Notes: generated by a model not told the origin, from the letters alone. 64,000 nt of DNA from Rariglobus sp967755175 (GCA_967755175.1 CBRAFO010000004.1:32959-96958), one strand, 5' to 3'. Positions 51,852-61,019 are shown, counted from the stretch's first letter. Program-made: numbers and translations.

Positions 51852-51928
51852 TTCACCCCAGAGACACAGCGACCCGGACATGAAGCAGTTCCCCCTAAGC
51901 CTCCGTGCCGCTGTGCCTCTGTGGTGAA
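51852..51928. repeat. Inverted repeat, 20-bp arms, between fliH and fliG
   Basis: Arms 51852-51871 (TTCACCCCAGAGACACAGCG) and 51909-51928 are reverse complements with two mismatches around 37 bases. It fills most of the fliG-fliH gap. The TTCACC(A)CAGAG(G)CACAG word is a familiar dispersed element in genomes of this bacterial group, as remembered. Confidence 0.8.
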
Positions 51929-51951
51929 AAGTTGCATGGAAATAGCCGAGG

Positions 51952-53013
51952 TTAACCGACGACGGCGGACTCGCTGCCGTCGATCGAGATGACGCCTTCG
52001 TCTTCGAGACGACGGACGACTTGGATGATAGCGTCCTGCGCGCCCTCGACGTCCTTGAGGCGCACCGGGCCGAGCAAACCGATTTCGTCGCGGAGGCTTT
52101 CGGCGGCGCGTTTGGAAATGGAGGCGTAGATCTTTTCCTTGATGGGCTCGCTGGCCGATTTCATGGCAATGCCGAGGCTCGACGAATCCACCTCGCGCAA
52201 CACGCGTTGCAGATCGGCCGGTTGCAGGCGGCCCAGGTCCTCAAAGCTGAACATCTTCTTGCGAATCGCCGCACCGAGCTGCGCGTTGCGCTCTTCGAGA
52301 CGCACCAGCAGGCCCTTGGAAATATCCTTCTCCATGCCGTTGAGCAGATCGGCGACGGCGCGAACTCCGCCGCTTTTGTGAAAGGTCGGACGCGTCTTGT
52401 GGTCGATATGCTTGCCGAGGTTGCGGACGATTTTGCCGATGAGATCGATGGAGGTGCTGTCGATCATGCCGAGGCGCTCGACGATTTCCTCGCGCAGCTC
52501 GGGGCTGAACAACGTGAAGACCTCGATGGCTTTGTCCTTGCCGAGATAGGACAGCAGAAACGAAACGGTCTGGGGCTGCTCGTTTTTAATGAGGTTGAAA
52601 ATCTGCCGGCCTTCCATCTCGGCGATTTCCTGGATGATTTCGACGGTGCTGCCACCGGGCGAAGCGCCGACGCGTCCAAGGATGAGGTTGGCTTTGTAGT
52701 CGCCCCGGGAGCGTTCCAGCGTGCCGCGGGCGTATTCCATGCCGCCGAGAGTCGAGGCGACGCTGGCGCCGACAATGGGCGCAAACTCCTCCAGCACCTG
52801 CCGCCCGAGCGCATCGGGCACCATGGGAAACTGGCTCATCTCGCGGCAGAGTAGTTCCACTTCGGCGTCGTCGAATTGCTTGAGCACCTCGGCGGCGGAG
52901 GCGGAGCCGATTACGATCAGGAAGATCGCGAGTTTCTGCTGCCGGGTGAGCTTCGAGTAATCGGTCGGAGCGGAAGCGGCGGGGGTAGCGGCGGTTTCGG
53001 CGGTGGCGGGCAT
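51952..53013 (-). CDS. fliG: Flagellar motor switch protein FliG
   Basis: The 353-residue protein has the FliG tri-domain plan: LTRQQKLAIFLIVIGSASAAEVLK, the EIIQEIAEME / FNLIKNEQPQ middle region with LSYLGKDKA, and the C-terminal torque helix region with KKMFSFEDLGRL and ALRDVDSSSL-type residues. It contacts FliM and the stator. It precedes fliH. Confidence 0.96.
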   Translation of the reverse strand: MPATAETAATPAASAPTDYSKLTRQQKLAIFLIVIGSASAAEVLKQFDDAEVELLCREMSQFPMVPDALGRQVLEEFAPIVGASVASTLGGMEYARGTLERSRGDYKANLILGRVGASPGGSTVEIIQEIAEMEGRQIFNLIKNEQPQTVSFLLSYLGKDKAIEVFTLFSPELREEIVERLGMIDSTSIDLIGKIVRNLGKHIDHKTRPTFHKSGGVRAVADLLNGMEKDISKGLLVRLEERNAQLGAAIRKKMFSFEDLGRLQPADLQRVLREVDSSSLGIAMKSASEPIKEKIYASISKRAAESLRDEIGLLGPVRLKDVEGAQDAIIQVVRRLEDEGVISIDGSESAVVG

Positions 53014-53033
53014 GGGAGGAGGCGGGCGGGAGA

Positions 53034-54626
53034 TCAGTTTTTCTTAACCGTCATGTAATCACGCAGCGCGGTGCCGATGTTGGCCGGCTTTTGCTGGATG
53101 AGCTGGTTGAGAAGGTCGGGGGTGAGCACGGCGTGACCGTTCTGTCCGTTCGACGAATTGGCCGCCGAAGGCGAAGTGAGCAGCTCCATCGGCACGGGCT
53201 CGGGACGTTGACCGCGGAGCATGCGCACAAAGAAGAAGAGCACGAGGGCGCCAATGCCGACCGGGAGATAGGCGCTCGCCGTCTCGATCCAGCTTTGGAT
53301 GCGCGTCTCGGATTGGATCTGTTGAATCTGCTTCGAGACCGGCTCGATCATGAAGGGCAGCTCTTGCAAGCTCACGAGGGTATCGAGGTTTTGGCCGGCG
53401 GCGGCTTTGATGCCGAGTGCGTTGATGACGATCTGGCGCAGGGACTGGAGTTCGGCGGCCGAGCGGGGTTGCGCGACGGGCTCGGTTCCGGCCGGAGCGC
53501 CGGCAGGCACGGGAGCGTAGCGTTGCGCGACGAAGACGGAGGCGGTGAGGTTGCGCACAGCGCCAGGCTGACGAGTGATGTTGGTGAGGGTGCGGTTGAT
53601 CTCGTAGGAAATGGTGCGGTTCTTGCGGTTGGTCTCGGTGACGTTGCCGGTGCGGGTAGCGGCGTTATCGGCGCCGGGCTTTTCGGGCGTGTTGGCGGCC
53701 ACGCCAGTCGCACCACCGGAGCGTTGTTCGGTCGAATTGGAAACGTCCTCGGTCTGCGTCTGGCTGCGCACGACCTGTCCGTCCGGATCGTATTTCTCCT
53801 CGGTGAGCGTGGTCGCCTCGGTCTCGATCTCGGCGGAGACGCGGACCACGGTGTTGCCCGCGCCGAGCACGGGGAGGAGCATCGTCTCCACTTTTTTAGC
53901 GAGGTAGTCCTCGATCTGTTGGCGGTAACGCATCTGCGAGGAAGCGCTGGCAAGCGTGGGGTCCTGCTTGAGGTCTTCGGAGAGCACGCGGCCCTTGTGG
54001 TCAACGACCGCGACTTGGTCGGGAACGAGACCTTGCACGGAGTTGGCCACGAGATTGCGGATGCTGTTGACCGCCTCGGGGTCGAGACGGCTCTTGTTCA
54101 ACTCGACGAAGACGGAGGCGGTGGGTTTCACGCCTTGGTTGCTCACGAGGAGGCGATTCTCGGGCTGCACGATCATGACCCGGGCGCTGGCCACGCCTTC
54201 GAGTTGTGAGATGGTGCGCGCCAGTTCGCCTTGGAGAGCGCGAAGGTAGTTGGTGCGTTGCACGAAGTCGGAGAGGCCGAACTGACCTTTGTCGAAGATC
54301 TCAAAGCCCACGCCATCACCGGAGGGCACGCCCTTGCCGGCGAGTTCCATGCGCAGGCGGTGAACCTGGGCGGCGGGCACGTAAACCGTGCTGCCACCGT
54401 TCGCGATTTTGTGCGGGATGTTCTGCGCCTGGAGCTGGGCGATGATCTGCGATGAATCTTTCTCGGAGAGTTTGCCGTAAAGCAGCTGGAAGTCGGGCTG
54501 GTTCGACCAGAGCACGACACCGACCAAGCCGATGACCACCACCAACGCGGCGACGATCAACGATACGCGTTGGTTGAGGCCGAGCTGGTGCCAGAGGGCG
54601 AGAAGGGATTGGGAGAAAGCTTTCAT
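53034..54626 (-). CDS. fliF: Flagellar MS-ring protein FliF
   Basis: The 530-residue protein has an N-terminal membrane span (VSLIVAALVVVIGLVGVVLW), a YscJ-like ring domain with KGVPSGDGVGFEIFDKGQFGL, a second ring domain with SVFVELNKSRLDPEAVNSIRNLVA, a Thr/Gly-rich loop and a C-terminal span (YLPVGIGALVLFFFV). It forms the MS ring on which the motor is built. It lies 20 bases before fliG. Confidence 0.96.
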   Translation of the reverse strand: MKAFSQSLLALWHQLGLNQRVSLIVAALVVVIGLVGVVLWSNQPDFQLLYGKLSEKDSSQIIAQLQAQNIPHKIANGGSTVYVPAAQVHRLRMELAGKGVPSGDGVGFEIFDKGQFGLSDFVQRTNYLRALQGELARTISQLEGVASARVMIVQPENRLLVSNQGVKPTASVFVELNKSRLDPEAVNSIRNLVANSVQGLVPDQVAVVDHKGRVLSEDLKQDPTLASASSQMRYRQQIEDYLAKKVETMLLPVLGAGNTVVRVSAEIETEATTLTEEKYDPDGQVVRSQTQTEDVSNSTEQRSGGATGVAANTPEKPGADNAATRTGNVTETNRKNRTISYEINRTLTNITRQPGAVRNLTASVFVAQRYAPVPAGAPAGTEPVAQPRSAAELQSLRQIVINALGIKAAAGQNLDTLVSLQELPFMIEPVSKQIQQIQSETRIQSWIETASAYLPVGIGALVLFFFVRMLRGQRPEPVPMELLTSPSAANSSNGQNGHAVLTPDLLNQLIQQKPANIGTALRDYMTVKKN

Positions 54627-54678
54627 GCGGCGGGGGCTGCGGGGGGCGGAAGCGGATTCGGAAGCGGAACGGGGGCGG

Positions 54679-54712
54679 GAGAAAGAGAACGATTACGAGG
54701 AACGAGAACGAG
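54679..54712. repeat. Purine-rich repeat between fliE and fliF
   Basis: The 34-base stretch has the word GAAAGAGAACGATTA at 54681-54695, identical to 10462-10476, followed by CGAGGAACGAGAACGAG, a word related to the fliI-fliH arm. It is the third locus of the purine-rich element family in this window. Confidence 0.6.
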
Positions 54713-54726
54713 GGGGCGGGCGGAGG

Positions 54727-55089
54727 CTACACCGGCATGCGCATGAGTTCTTGGTAGGACTCGACGACTTTGTTGCGCGTTTCGACCATGAGCTGGAAGG
54801 CGACACCGGCTTCCTGCATCGCGATCACGCTTTGGTGCATCTGGTCGTTTTCACCGAGGAGGACCTTGCGGGTGACATCGGCGGCCTCGCGCTGCTTGGT
54901 ATCGACGGCCGTGACCATCTTGTCGAAGACGGAGCCGAAATCGGACGGCGCGGTTTCGGTGGGAGCCCCGGCGCCGCCTGCACGGAGGAGCGAAGCGGGA
55001 GACTCGGTCGCACCCACACCGTTGGCGCCGCCAGGGAGACGATGCAGCAGGGCCGAGGGGAGGTTTCCGATGGAGCCGATGAGTGACAT
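54727..55089 (-). CDS. fliE: Flagellar hook-basal body protein FliE
   Basis: The 120-residue protein ends with the FliE motif NDQMHQSVIAMQEAGVAFQLMVETRNKV and an SYQELMRMPV terminus, and has the characteristic FGSVFDKMVTAVDTKQREA. It joins the MS ring to the rod. It is 33 bases after flgC. Confidence 0.95.
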   Translation of the reverse strand: MSLIGSIGNLPSALLHRLPGGANGVGATESPASLLRAGGAGAPTETAPSDFGSVFDKMVTAVDTKQREAADVTRKVLLGENDQMHQSVIAMQEAGVAFQLMVETRNKVVESYQELMRMPV

Positions 55090-55122
55090 GGGAAGGCGGG
55101 AGGGGATGACGCGCGGGCCGGA

Positions 55123-55542
55123 TTACTTGCCGATCTCGAGCGTTTTCATCGCCATCTGTTTGGAGTTTTTCGCCACGGAGAGGTTGGCTTCGTAGGCGCG
55201 GGAAGCGGTGATCAGGTCAACCATCTCGAAGGCGAGGTTGACGTTAGGCATCTGGAGCATGCCGTCGGGGCCGGCGTCGGGATGCTGGGGGTCGTAAACG
55301 CGCTGGCCGGGAGTTTTGTCGGTGGAAATCTGGGCGACCTTCACGGTTTGCAGGTGCTGGCCGGTGGCTTGTTGCTGGCGCAGCAACTGGGTTTCGAACG
55401 AGACCACCCGGCGTTGGTAAGGGCCGCCATCGGGTCCGCGAGTCGTCTGGGCGTTGGCGATGTTCTGCGCGACGATATCCAGCCGCGTCTTCTGGGCGTT
55501 GAGCCCGCCTGCCGTGACGTCGATTCCAGAGATGAGGTTCAT
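55123..55542 (-). CDS. flgC: Flagellar basal-body rod protein FlgC
   Basis: The 139-residue rod protein has the N-terminal SGIDVTAGGLNAQKTRLDIVAQNIANAQT motif and the C-terminal MPNVNLAFEMVDLITASRAYEANLSV, both hallmarks of FlgC. It lies 41 bases after flgB. Confidence 0.96.
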   Translation of the reverse strand: MNLISGIDVTAGGLNAQKTRLDIVAQNIANAQTTRGPDGGPYQRRVVSFETQLLRQQQATGQHLQTVKVAQISTDKTPGQRVYDPQHPDAGPDGMLQMPNVNLAFEMVDLITASRAYEANLSVAKNSKQMAMKTLEIGK

Positions 55543-55583
55543 GGGTGCAGTCGGAGTTGAGAGTTAACAGGAGCAGGGCCGCA

Positions 55584-55967
55584 TCAGACCCCGCGGCCGG
55601 TGATGGCGAGGCGAAGCTGCTTGATGTTGCGGCTGATCAAATCGGTGAGGAAATCGTGCTCGACCGTGTTGCGGTTCATCTGGAGCAGCTCGTGGTCGAT
55701 TTCCACGGTGTTACCATCGGGCCGCATGCTGCGCGCGGTGGAGTCTTCGGTGAGCCGGGCTTGCAGCTCGCCCACGCCCTTGAGATCGCCCGACCGCATC
55801 CGGGCGTTCAATTCGGTGGCGAAATCCGGGGCGATATCGAGGCGGCGGTAACCGGGCGTCTCCGAGTTGGCGATGTTCGAGGCAATCGCTTCCTGACGGA
55901 GCACGGACGCGTCGAGCAGTTTGCTCGCGAGCTGATAATTCGTGGTCTGAAAAATCGGGTCTACCAT
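55584..55967 (-). CDS. flgB: Flagellar basal-body rod protein FlgB
   Basis: The ~127-residue rod protein has the FlgB motif DASVLRQEAIASNIANSETPGYRR and a C-terminal DHELLQMNRNTVEHDFLTDLISRN. It heads the flagellar operon. The ATG at 55967 matches the usual MVDPIFQT-type start; an in-frame start at 55991 would overlap the candidate -24/-12 element. Confidence 0.94.
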   Translation of the reverse strand: MVDPIFQTTNYQLASKLLDASVLRQEAIASNIANSETPGYRRLDIAPDFATELNARMRSGDLKGVGELQARLTEDSTARSMRPDGNTVEIDHELLQMNRNTVEHDFLTDLISRNIKQLRLAITGRGV

Positions 55968-55981
55968 GCGAGCACCTGAAA

Positions 55982-55997
55982 TGCAGCGCACGTGCCA
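55982..55997 (-). promoter_or_regulatory. Candidate sigma-54-type -24/-12 element upstream of flgB
   Basis: On the minus strand TGGCACGTGCGCTGCA has GG and GC separated by exactly 10 bases, matching the sigma-54 consensus apart from one base in the -12 box. The predicted start site would be only about four bases before the flgB ATG, which weakens the case. Confidence 0.3.
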
Positions 55998-56180
55998 CGG
56001 CGGCGGATGCGATTTCTATCAGTTAACTCGTAACAAGTTAAAGATGAGTTGCCGGTCGTTTGCCGCGCCTGAAATCGCTTCGTCTGAAACCGTGTTTCCC
56101 GTTCGGCAAAAACTGCCGCCCGCAAATTTACGCGGATGTCCCTTCATTTCCGCCGGCACGGTCCGATCACCCTACACTGC

Positions 56181-57008
56181 ATGCTCGAACGTGATTACGA
56201 ATTCATCCGGGGAATGGTTTACAACCACAGTCGCATCAATCTGGGAGCCGATAAAAAGGAGCTCGTGTCCGCCCGCCTCGGCAAACGACTCCGCGCCACC
56301 AAACTCACCACGATCACGGACTACTGTCGTTTTCTTCAAGGCCCCAGCGGTGCCCAGGAATTGCCGCACCTGATCGACGTCATCTCGACGAACCACACCT
56401 TTTTCTTTCGAGAGAACGCGCACTTCGACTTCCTCACGCAGACCATACTGCCCGAGCTGATCAAGACCCGCGCAACCACCGGCTGGCCGCGCCTCAACCT
56501 GTGGAGCGCCGCGTGTTCATCCGGCGAAGAGCCCTACACGCTCGCGTTGGTGCTCGAACAATTTTTCAGCCAGCAAACCAGGAAGTGGCCTTGGCAGATC
56601 GACGCCACCGACATCTCAAACCCCGTGCTGCTCAAGGCGCGCACCGGTTCCTACAAAACCGAGTCGGTCGATAAAATCCCCCCTGCCCTCCTGCGCACGT
56701 TCTTCAAAGAGGGCGTTGGCGCGGACGTAGGCACTTATCAGGTGAAACCGGCGCTGCAGGAACACATCCGCTTCCAACAACTCAACCTGCTCGGCGCCAC
56801 GCTGCCGTTCCGAGAGCCATTCCACATTATTTTTTGTCGCAATGTCATGATCTACTTTGACCGCGCCACTCAGGAGGAATTGGTCGAGCGATTAAGCCGT
56901 CTGCTGATCCCCGGCGGCTATCTGCTCGTCGGTCATTCGGAGAGCCTGACCAGCATCAAACACTCGCTGGAGCTGGTGCGCCCGGCCGTCTATCGCAAGC
57001 GCCGCTAG
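56181..57008 (+). CDS. cheR: Chemotaxis protein methyltransferase CheR
   Basis: The ~275-residue enzyme methylates receptor glutamates with S-adenosylmethionine. The N-terminal helical part is followed by STNHTFFFRENAHFDFL, the SAM-binding NLWSAACSSGEEPYTLA, and FHIIFCRNVMIYFD near the C terminus. The ATG at 56181 places MLERDYEFIRGM at the start; an upstream ATG at 56136 would add 15 residues. It is divergent from the flagellar operon and starts the cheR-cheB-receiver-cheD unit. Confidence 0.95.
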   Translation: MLERDYEFIRGMVYNHSRINLGADKKELVSARLGKRLRATKLTTITDYCRFLQGPSGAQELPHLIDVISTNHTFFFRENAHFDFLTQTILPELIKTRATTGWPRLNLWSAACSSGEEPYTLALVLEQFFSQQTRKWPWQIDATDISNPVLLKARTGSYKTESVDKIPPALLRTFFKEGVGADVGTYQVKPALQEHIRFQQLNLLGATLPFREPFHIIFCRNVMIYFDRATQEELVERLSRLLIPGGYLLVGHSESLTSIKHSLELVRPAVYRKRR

Positions 57009-57022
57009 CCTCCACGCCGTCA

Positions 57023-58153
57023 ATGATCCCTCGAAAAAAGATTCGTGTTCTAGTCGTCGATGATTCCGCGGTGGTGCGCAAACTCGTGACCGAGGCGCTC
57101 GCCCATGATCCGGCCATCGAACTGGTGGGCACGGCGGTGGACCCGATCATCGCCCGCACGAAGATCAGCCAGCTTCAGCCCGACGTCATCACGCTCGACA
57201 TTGAGATGCCGCGCATGGACGGCCTCACGTTTTTGCGCGAGATCATGGATACCCGGCCCATCCCGGTGATCATCATGAGCTCGCTGTCGCAAGCGGGGTC
57301 TCACCAAGCGTTCGAAGCGTTGCGCCTCGGCGCCGTCGATGTGCTCGGAAAACCGGGCGGCGCCTACTCCTTCGGCGACATGGGCCCGCAGCTTTGCGAA
57401 AAAATCAAGGCCGCCGCGATCGCGCGTTTGCAGCCGCGCAATGCGCTCCAAGCCTCTGCACCGCTGGTCGCGGTCGTGAAGCCAAAGGCCAACATCAACC
57501 TCTCGACTTCGCCGATCGTCCTCCCAGCCTCCGCCATCCGGCGTCCGTATTCCCGACGCGTTATCCTGCTCGGCGCATCGACCGGTGGCACCGAGGCGCT
57601 CCGCGTCGTGATGAGCCAGTTACCCGGCAACCTGCCCGGGATCGCCATCGTGCAACACATCCCGCCGATTTTCTCCAAATCCTTCGCAGACCGCTTGAAC
57701 ATGTTATGCGCCATGGAAGTGCGCGAAGCGTGCGACGGCGACCGCCTAACCACCGGGCTCGCCCTCGTCGCGCCGGGCAACCGTCACATGATCCTGCAAT
57801 CGACCCCCGAGGGTTATCAGGTCCGCCTGAGCGACGGTCCGACCGTCTGGCACCAGCGCCCCGCAGTGGACATCCTCTTCAAATCGGCGGCCGACTGCGT
57901 GGGCAGCCAAGCCATCGCCGGGGTGTTCACCGGCATGGGCAAAGATGGCGCCGAAGGCCTCCTGCGCCTGCGGGAAAAGGGCGCTCTGACGTTTTCGCAG
58001 GACGAGGCGAGCAGCGTGGTTTACGGTATGCCCCGTGTGGCGTGGGAGTTGGGTGGCTCCCAGCGGCAGGTGCCGCTGACGCAGGCCGCTCAACACATCG
58101 TGTCGCTCGTCGATACTCCGGCACCGACGTCGTTCTCCGCGCAAGCCGGCTGA
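57023..58153 (+). CDS. cheB: Chemotaxis methylesterase CheB
   Basis: The 376-residue protein has an N-terminal receiver (VLVVDDSAVVRKL, phosphorylation site D59 in TLDIEMPRMDGL) and a C-terminal methylesterase with the catalytic Ser in LLGASTGGTEAL, the His in VQHIPPIF and the Asp in FTGMGKDGAEGL. It removes receptor methyl groups and so resets sensitivity. It follows cheR by 14 bases. Confidence 0.96.
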   Translation: MIPRKKIRVLVVDDSAVVRKLVTEALAHDPAIELVGTAVDPIIARTKISQLQPDVITLDIEMPRMDGLTFLREIMDTRPIPVIIMSSLSQAGSHQAFEALRLGAVDVLGKPGGAYSFGDMGPQLCEKIKAAAIARLQPRNALQASAPLVAVVKPKANINLSTSPIVLPASAIRRPYSRRVILLGASTGGTEALRVVMSQLPGNLPGIAIVQHIPPIFSKSFADRLNMLCAMEVREACDGDRLTTGLALVAPGNRHMILQSTPEGYQVRLSDGPTVWHQRPAVDILFKSAADCVGSQAIAGVFTGMGKDGAEGLLRLREKGALTFSQDEASSVVYGMPRVAWELGGSQRQVPLTQAAQHIVSLVDTPAPTSFSAQAG

Positions 58154-58242
58154 AAATTATCCGCGTTTTCTGCTCATGAGATCCCGGTTGTGCCGATAAT
58201 AAGAGCACATCTCCCGCTCTCTCTCTCTATCGTTATCGCTCC

Positions 58243-59514
58243 ATGAACCCGTCCGGCGAAACCAGCCCCCCCAACATCCTTGTCGTCGATGACGAGGCTG
58301 TCGTTTTGGGCGCTCTCAAGGAAAGCCTTGAGCGCGAGGGGCACCACGTGACCGCCACGACCAGCCCGCTGAAAGCGCTGGAACTGCTGCGCACACAGGA
58401 TTTCGCGGTGATCATCTCCGATCACCGCATGCCGGAAATGATGGGCCTCGATTTCCTCATCGCGTCTCGCAAGTTGCGCCCCAACACGTCCCGCATCCTG
58501 ATGACCGCGGTGTTGTCCCTGCCCACCATCGTGGACGCGATCAACAAAGGGGAAATCTTCCGCTTCATCGCCAAGCCGTGGCTGCGTGAAGAACTTTCCG
58601 CAACGATTCGCAACGCCCTCCAGCGGCACCAACTCGTCATCGAAAACGAGCGCCTCAACGAGGAGAGCCAAGACCTCAACGCACGCCTGATGGTCGCCAA
58701 CGGTTCGCTGGCGCGACAGATCAAAGACCTCGAACGGCAAAAGGCCGAACTCGACGCCGCCAATCACGAACTCGCCACGAGTTACGACCACTCGCTCGAC
58801 CTGTGCCGCCGTATCCTCGCGACCTACGATCCTTATCTCGGTGGGCAAACAAAGGCCGTCGTGGAGATCGCCCAATGCATGGCGAACACCGAACATTTCA
58901 CCGACCAGGAACGCCACGCCCTGCGCACCGCCGCCTGGCTGTGCGACCTCGGATTGATCGGCATTCCCCGTGAGCTCCTGCACGTTTTCCGGGAATCCCC
59001 CAGCCGCCTGAGTGAGCGTGAACGCGAAAGCATTCAGACCCACCCCATCTATAGTCAGACTCTCGCCGCCTACGTTGACCCGCAGCCCCTCGTCGCGGAA
59101 ACCATCCGCGCCCACCATGAACGCTACGATGGCCAAGGTTATCCCGACGGGCTGAGCGCTCTCTCGATTCCCTGGCCGGCACGCTGCCTCGCCGTGGCGG
59201 TGTGGTTCGTCGAAAGCGGCCTGACCAAAGATCAGGCGATCGAAGCCATCCTGAATGATTCAGGTAAAGCCTTCGATCCCGAGGCCGTGCGTCTCTTCCT
59301 CAAGGTGACGCACCTCGTGCAGCTGCCCCGGCAAGTGAAGGAGATTCTCCTCGATGAATTGAAGCCTGGGATGGTCCTGGCCACCGGCCTTTACAGCCCC
59401 CACGGACTGCTCTTGGTCGGCGAAGGTCAGACGCTGAACGCCAGCACCATCGCGAAGATCAAGAACCACAATCTCATCAGTGCGATCAGCCAACGCCTGC
59501 TCGTGTTCTCCTGA
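58243..59514 (+). CDS. Response regulator with degenerate HD-GYP domain
   Basis: The 423-residue protein has a receiver (ILVVDDEAVV, phosphorylation site D60 in ISDHRMPEMMG), a coiled coil (about 140-185) and an HD-GYP-type domain. Canonical parts RAHHERYDGQGYPDGLSAL and HPIYS remain, but the HDxGK pair reads WLCDLGLIGIP and the first metal His is replaced by Gln (GGQTKAV), so c-di-GMP hydrolysis is doubtful. It lies between cheB and cheD, so it may tune the motor by protein contact. A pyrimidine-rich stretch precedes it. Confidence 0.85.
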   Translation: MNPSGETSPPNILVVDDEAVVLGALKESLEREGHHVTATTSPLKALELLRTQDFAVIISDHRMPEMMGLDFLIASRKLRPNTSRILMTAVLSLPTIVDAINKGEIFRFIAKPWLREELSATIRNALQRHQLVIENERLNEESQDLNARLMVANGSLARQIKDLERQKAELDAANHELATSYDHSLDLCRRILATYDPYLGGQTKAVVEIAQCMANTEHFTDQERHALRTAAWLCDLGLIGIPRELLHVFRESPSRLSERERESIQTHPIYSQTLAAYVDPQPLVAETIRAHHERYDGQGYPDGLSALSIPWPARCLAVAVWFVESGLTKDQAIEAILNDSGKAFDPEAVRLFLKVTHLVQLPRQVKEILLDELKPGMVLATGLYSPHGLLLVGEGQTLNASTIAKIKNHNLISAISQRLLVFS

Positions 59515-59528
59515 GCCCACCCCGCGTA

Positions 59529-60050
59529 ATGGCCGGCTCCCCTACCATTTCGATGATGTTTGCGCAGCGCGTGGTCATCGGTGTCGGTGACCTCGCGGTG
59601 TCGAACAACAACATGGTCACACTGACCACCTACGCACTCGGCTCCTGCGTGGGCATGGTCGCCTACGACCCGGTGACCCGCGCGGGTGGGATCCTGCACC
59701 TGATGTTGCCCGACTCATCGATCTCGGCGGAGAAAGCCATCCGTCAGCCGGCGATGTTCGCCGACACCGGCCTGCCGCTGTTCCTGAAGGAGCTCGCCGG
59801 CGTGAAAGCGGAGCGCAGTCGTATCAAAATCTATATCGCCGGCGGAGCCTGCGTGCTCAGCGGCCCCGACACCTTCAAGATCGGCGAGCGCAACTCCACC
59901 GCGGTCAAAGCCTGGTTAAGCGCCCAAGGCCTGCGCACGGCCGGTATCGATCTGGGCGGCACGGTGAACCGCACGCTGCACCTAGAACTCGCGACGGGCA
60001 TGCTCTCGGTAAAGCTGCCCGACCGCATGGATAAGATCGCGCTCGCCTGA
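59529..60050 (+). CDS. cheD: Chemoreceptor glutamine deamidase CheD
   Basis: The 173-residue enzyme deamidates receptor glutamines. The active site is in YALGSCVGM (Cys) and GGILHLMLPDS (His), with a Thr expected in the following strand. It is 14 bases downstream of the HD-GYP gene on the same strand and ends the plus-strand unit. No cheC is nearby. Confidence 0.95.
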   Translation: MAGSPTISMMFAQRVVIGVGDLAVSNNNMVTLTTYALGSCVGMVAYDPVTRAGGILHLMLPDSSISAEKAIRQPAMFADTGLPLFLKELAGVKAERSRIKIYIAGGACVLSGPDTFKIGERNSTAVKAWLSAQGLRTAGIDLGGTVNRTLHLELATGMLSVKLPDRMDKIALA

Positions 60051-60103
60051 GTCGGCCTTGATTTTGGAAAGTCGTTCTCCCCGGCCTATCCAATGGGAGG
60101 CGA

Positions 60104-60143
60104 GGAGCGTCTTCCGGCGCGATAGGTGTGCGCGCCACGCTCC
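60104..60143. terminator. Stem-loop between convergent cheD and HDOD genes
   Basis: GGAGCGT (60104-60110) pairs with ACGCTCC (60137-60143), and GGCGCG (60116-60121) pairs with CGCGCC (60131-60136), giving 13 base pairs with a 5-base bulge. It lies between two convergent genes, but no T-tract follows on either strand, so factor-independent termination is uncertain. Confidence 0.35.
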
Positions 60144-60146
60144 GTC

Positions 60147-61019
60147 TCAGAACGAAAGCACACCGTGGCTGAGCTTTTCCTGCATCAGGCAGCTCGCTCG
60201 GTCGAAGATCTCCGGCAAGGCGGCTTCTAACATCGTCGGAGTAAAGCCCCACTCCGTCAGCAACGGTGCGTTCAACTCGAACAAAAAGCCTTCCTCTCCC
60301 ACCCCCGGCCCCATCGAGGTCGCGAGAAACTTGGCCGCGTGCACATGCGTGAGCAACGGCAACGTCGCCGCAGGCGCTGCGGCCGTAGGCGGGTTGTATT
60401 CAACCACTGCGACCAGGGCCTCGGGATAATTCCACCGGCGCAGGAGCGTCGCGCCCACTTCGGCGTGCGTGTAACCCAGCACCGCGCGCTCCGCCGCCAG
60501 CCAGCTCAGGCCTCCGGCCTGCTGACGTCGGCGAATCTCGGCAAAATGCGGCGCGCAACTGTAGGCGACCGCCAGCTTGCCTACTTCGTGCAACAAGCCC
60601 GCCGTGTAAGCCGTCTGTGGATCGACCCGGCCCGTCTTCTGAGCGAGGTATTCGGCCGCCACGGCGGTGATCAGCGAGAAGCGGCAAAAGTCACTCGCCT
60701 CCCAGCGATAGCCATCGACCGGCATATCCATCCAACGCCCCGTCAGCGCCAGGGCGGCGAGGCGGTAAATTTCACGTTGTCCGAGTCGCTGGATCGCCTC
60801 CTCCAGGTTCTCCACCTGGCCATACCCCGAGGCAAAATAGGCCGAGTTGGCCAAGCGCAGGGTCGATGCAGCGAGCGCGGTATCCAATTTCACCACCGCT
60901 TCGAATTCGCCAATCGACGAGTCCTCCTTCGCGAGCACCTTCAGGATGCGCGGGATGAGGACGGGGGCTGCGGGAAGCTTGAGCGCCTGTGCGCACACTT
61001 CGGCAAGAGTGGGTATCAT
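60147..61019 (-). CDS. HDOD-domain protein
   Basis: The 290-residue product is an HDOD domain protein: LPAAPVLIPRILKVLAKED, LDTALAASTLRLANSAYFASG, LGQREIYRLAALAL, and GLLHEVGKLAVAY with a weakened HD site. HDOD proteins act in signal transduction without known enzyme activity. It lies 17 bases downstream of cheA, so it is probably co-transcribed and linked to chemotaxis or motility. Confidence 0.87.
   Translation of the reverse strand: MIPTLAEVCAQALKLPAAPVLIPRILKVLAKEDSSIGEFEAVVKLDTALAASTLRLANSAYFASGYGQVENLEEAIQRLGQREIYRLAALALTGRWMDMPVDGYRWEASDFCRFSLITAVAAEYLAQKTGRVDPQTAYTAGLLHEVGKLAVAYSCAPHFAEIRRRQQAGGLSWLAAERAVLGYTHAEVGATLLRRWNYPEALVAVVEYNPPTAAAPAATLPLLTHVHAAKFLATSMGPGVGEEGFLFELNAPLLTEWGFTPTMLEAALPEIFDRASCLMQEKLSHGVLSF

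Noticed and set aside
58206..58239. Pyrimidine-rich stretch before the HD-GYP gene as a fourth member of the purine-rich repeat family
   Set aside because: The resemblance is compositional only; no shared word of more than about nine bases was found.
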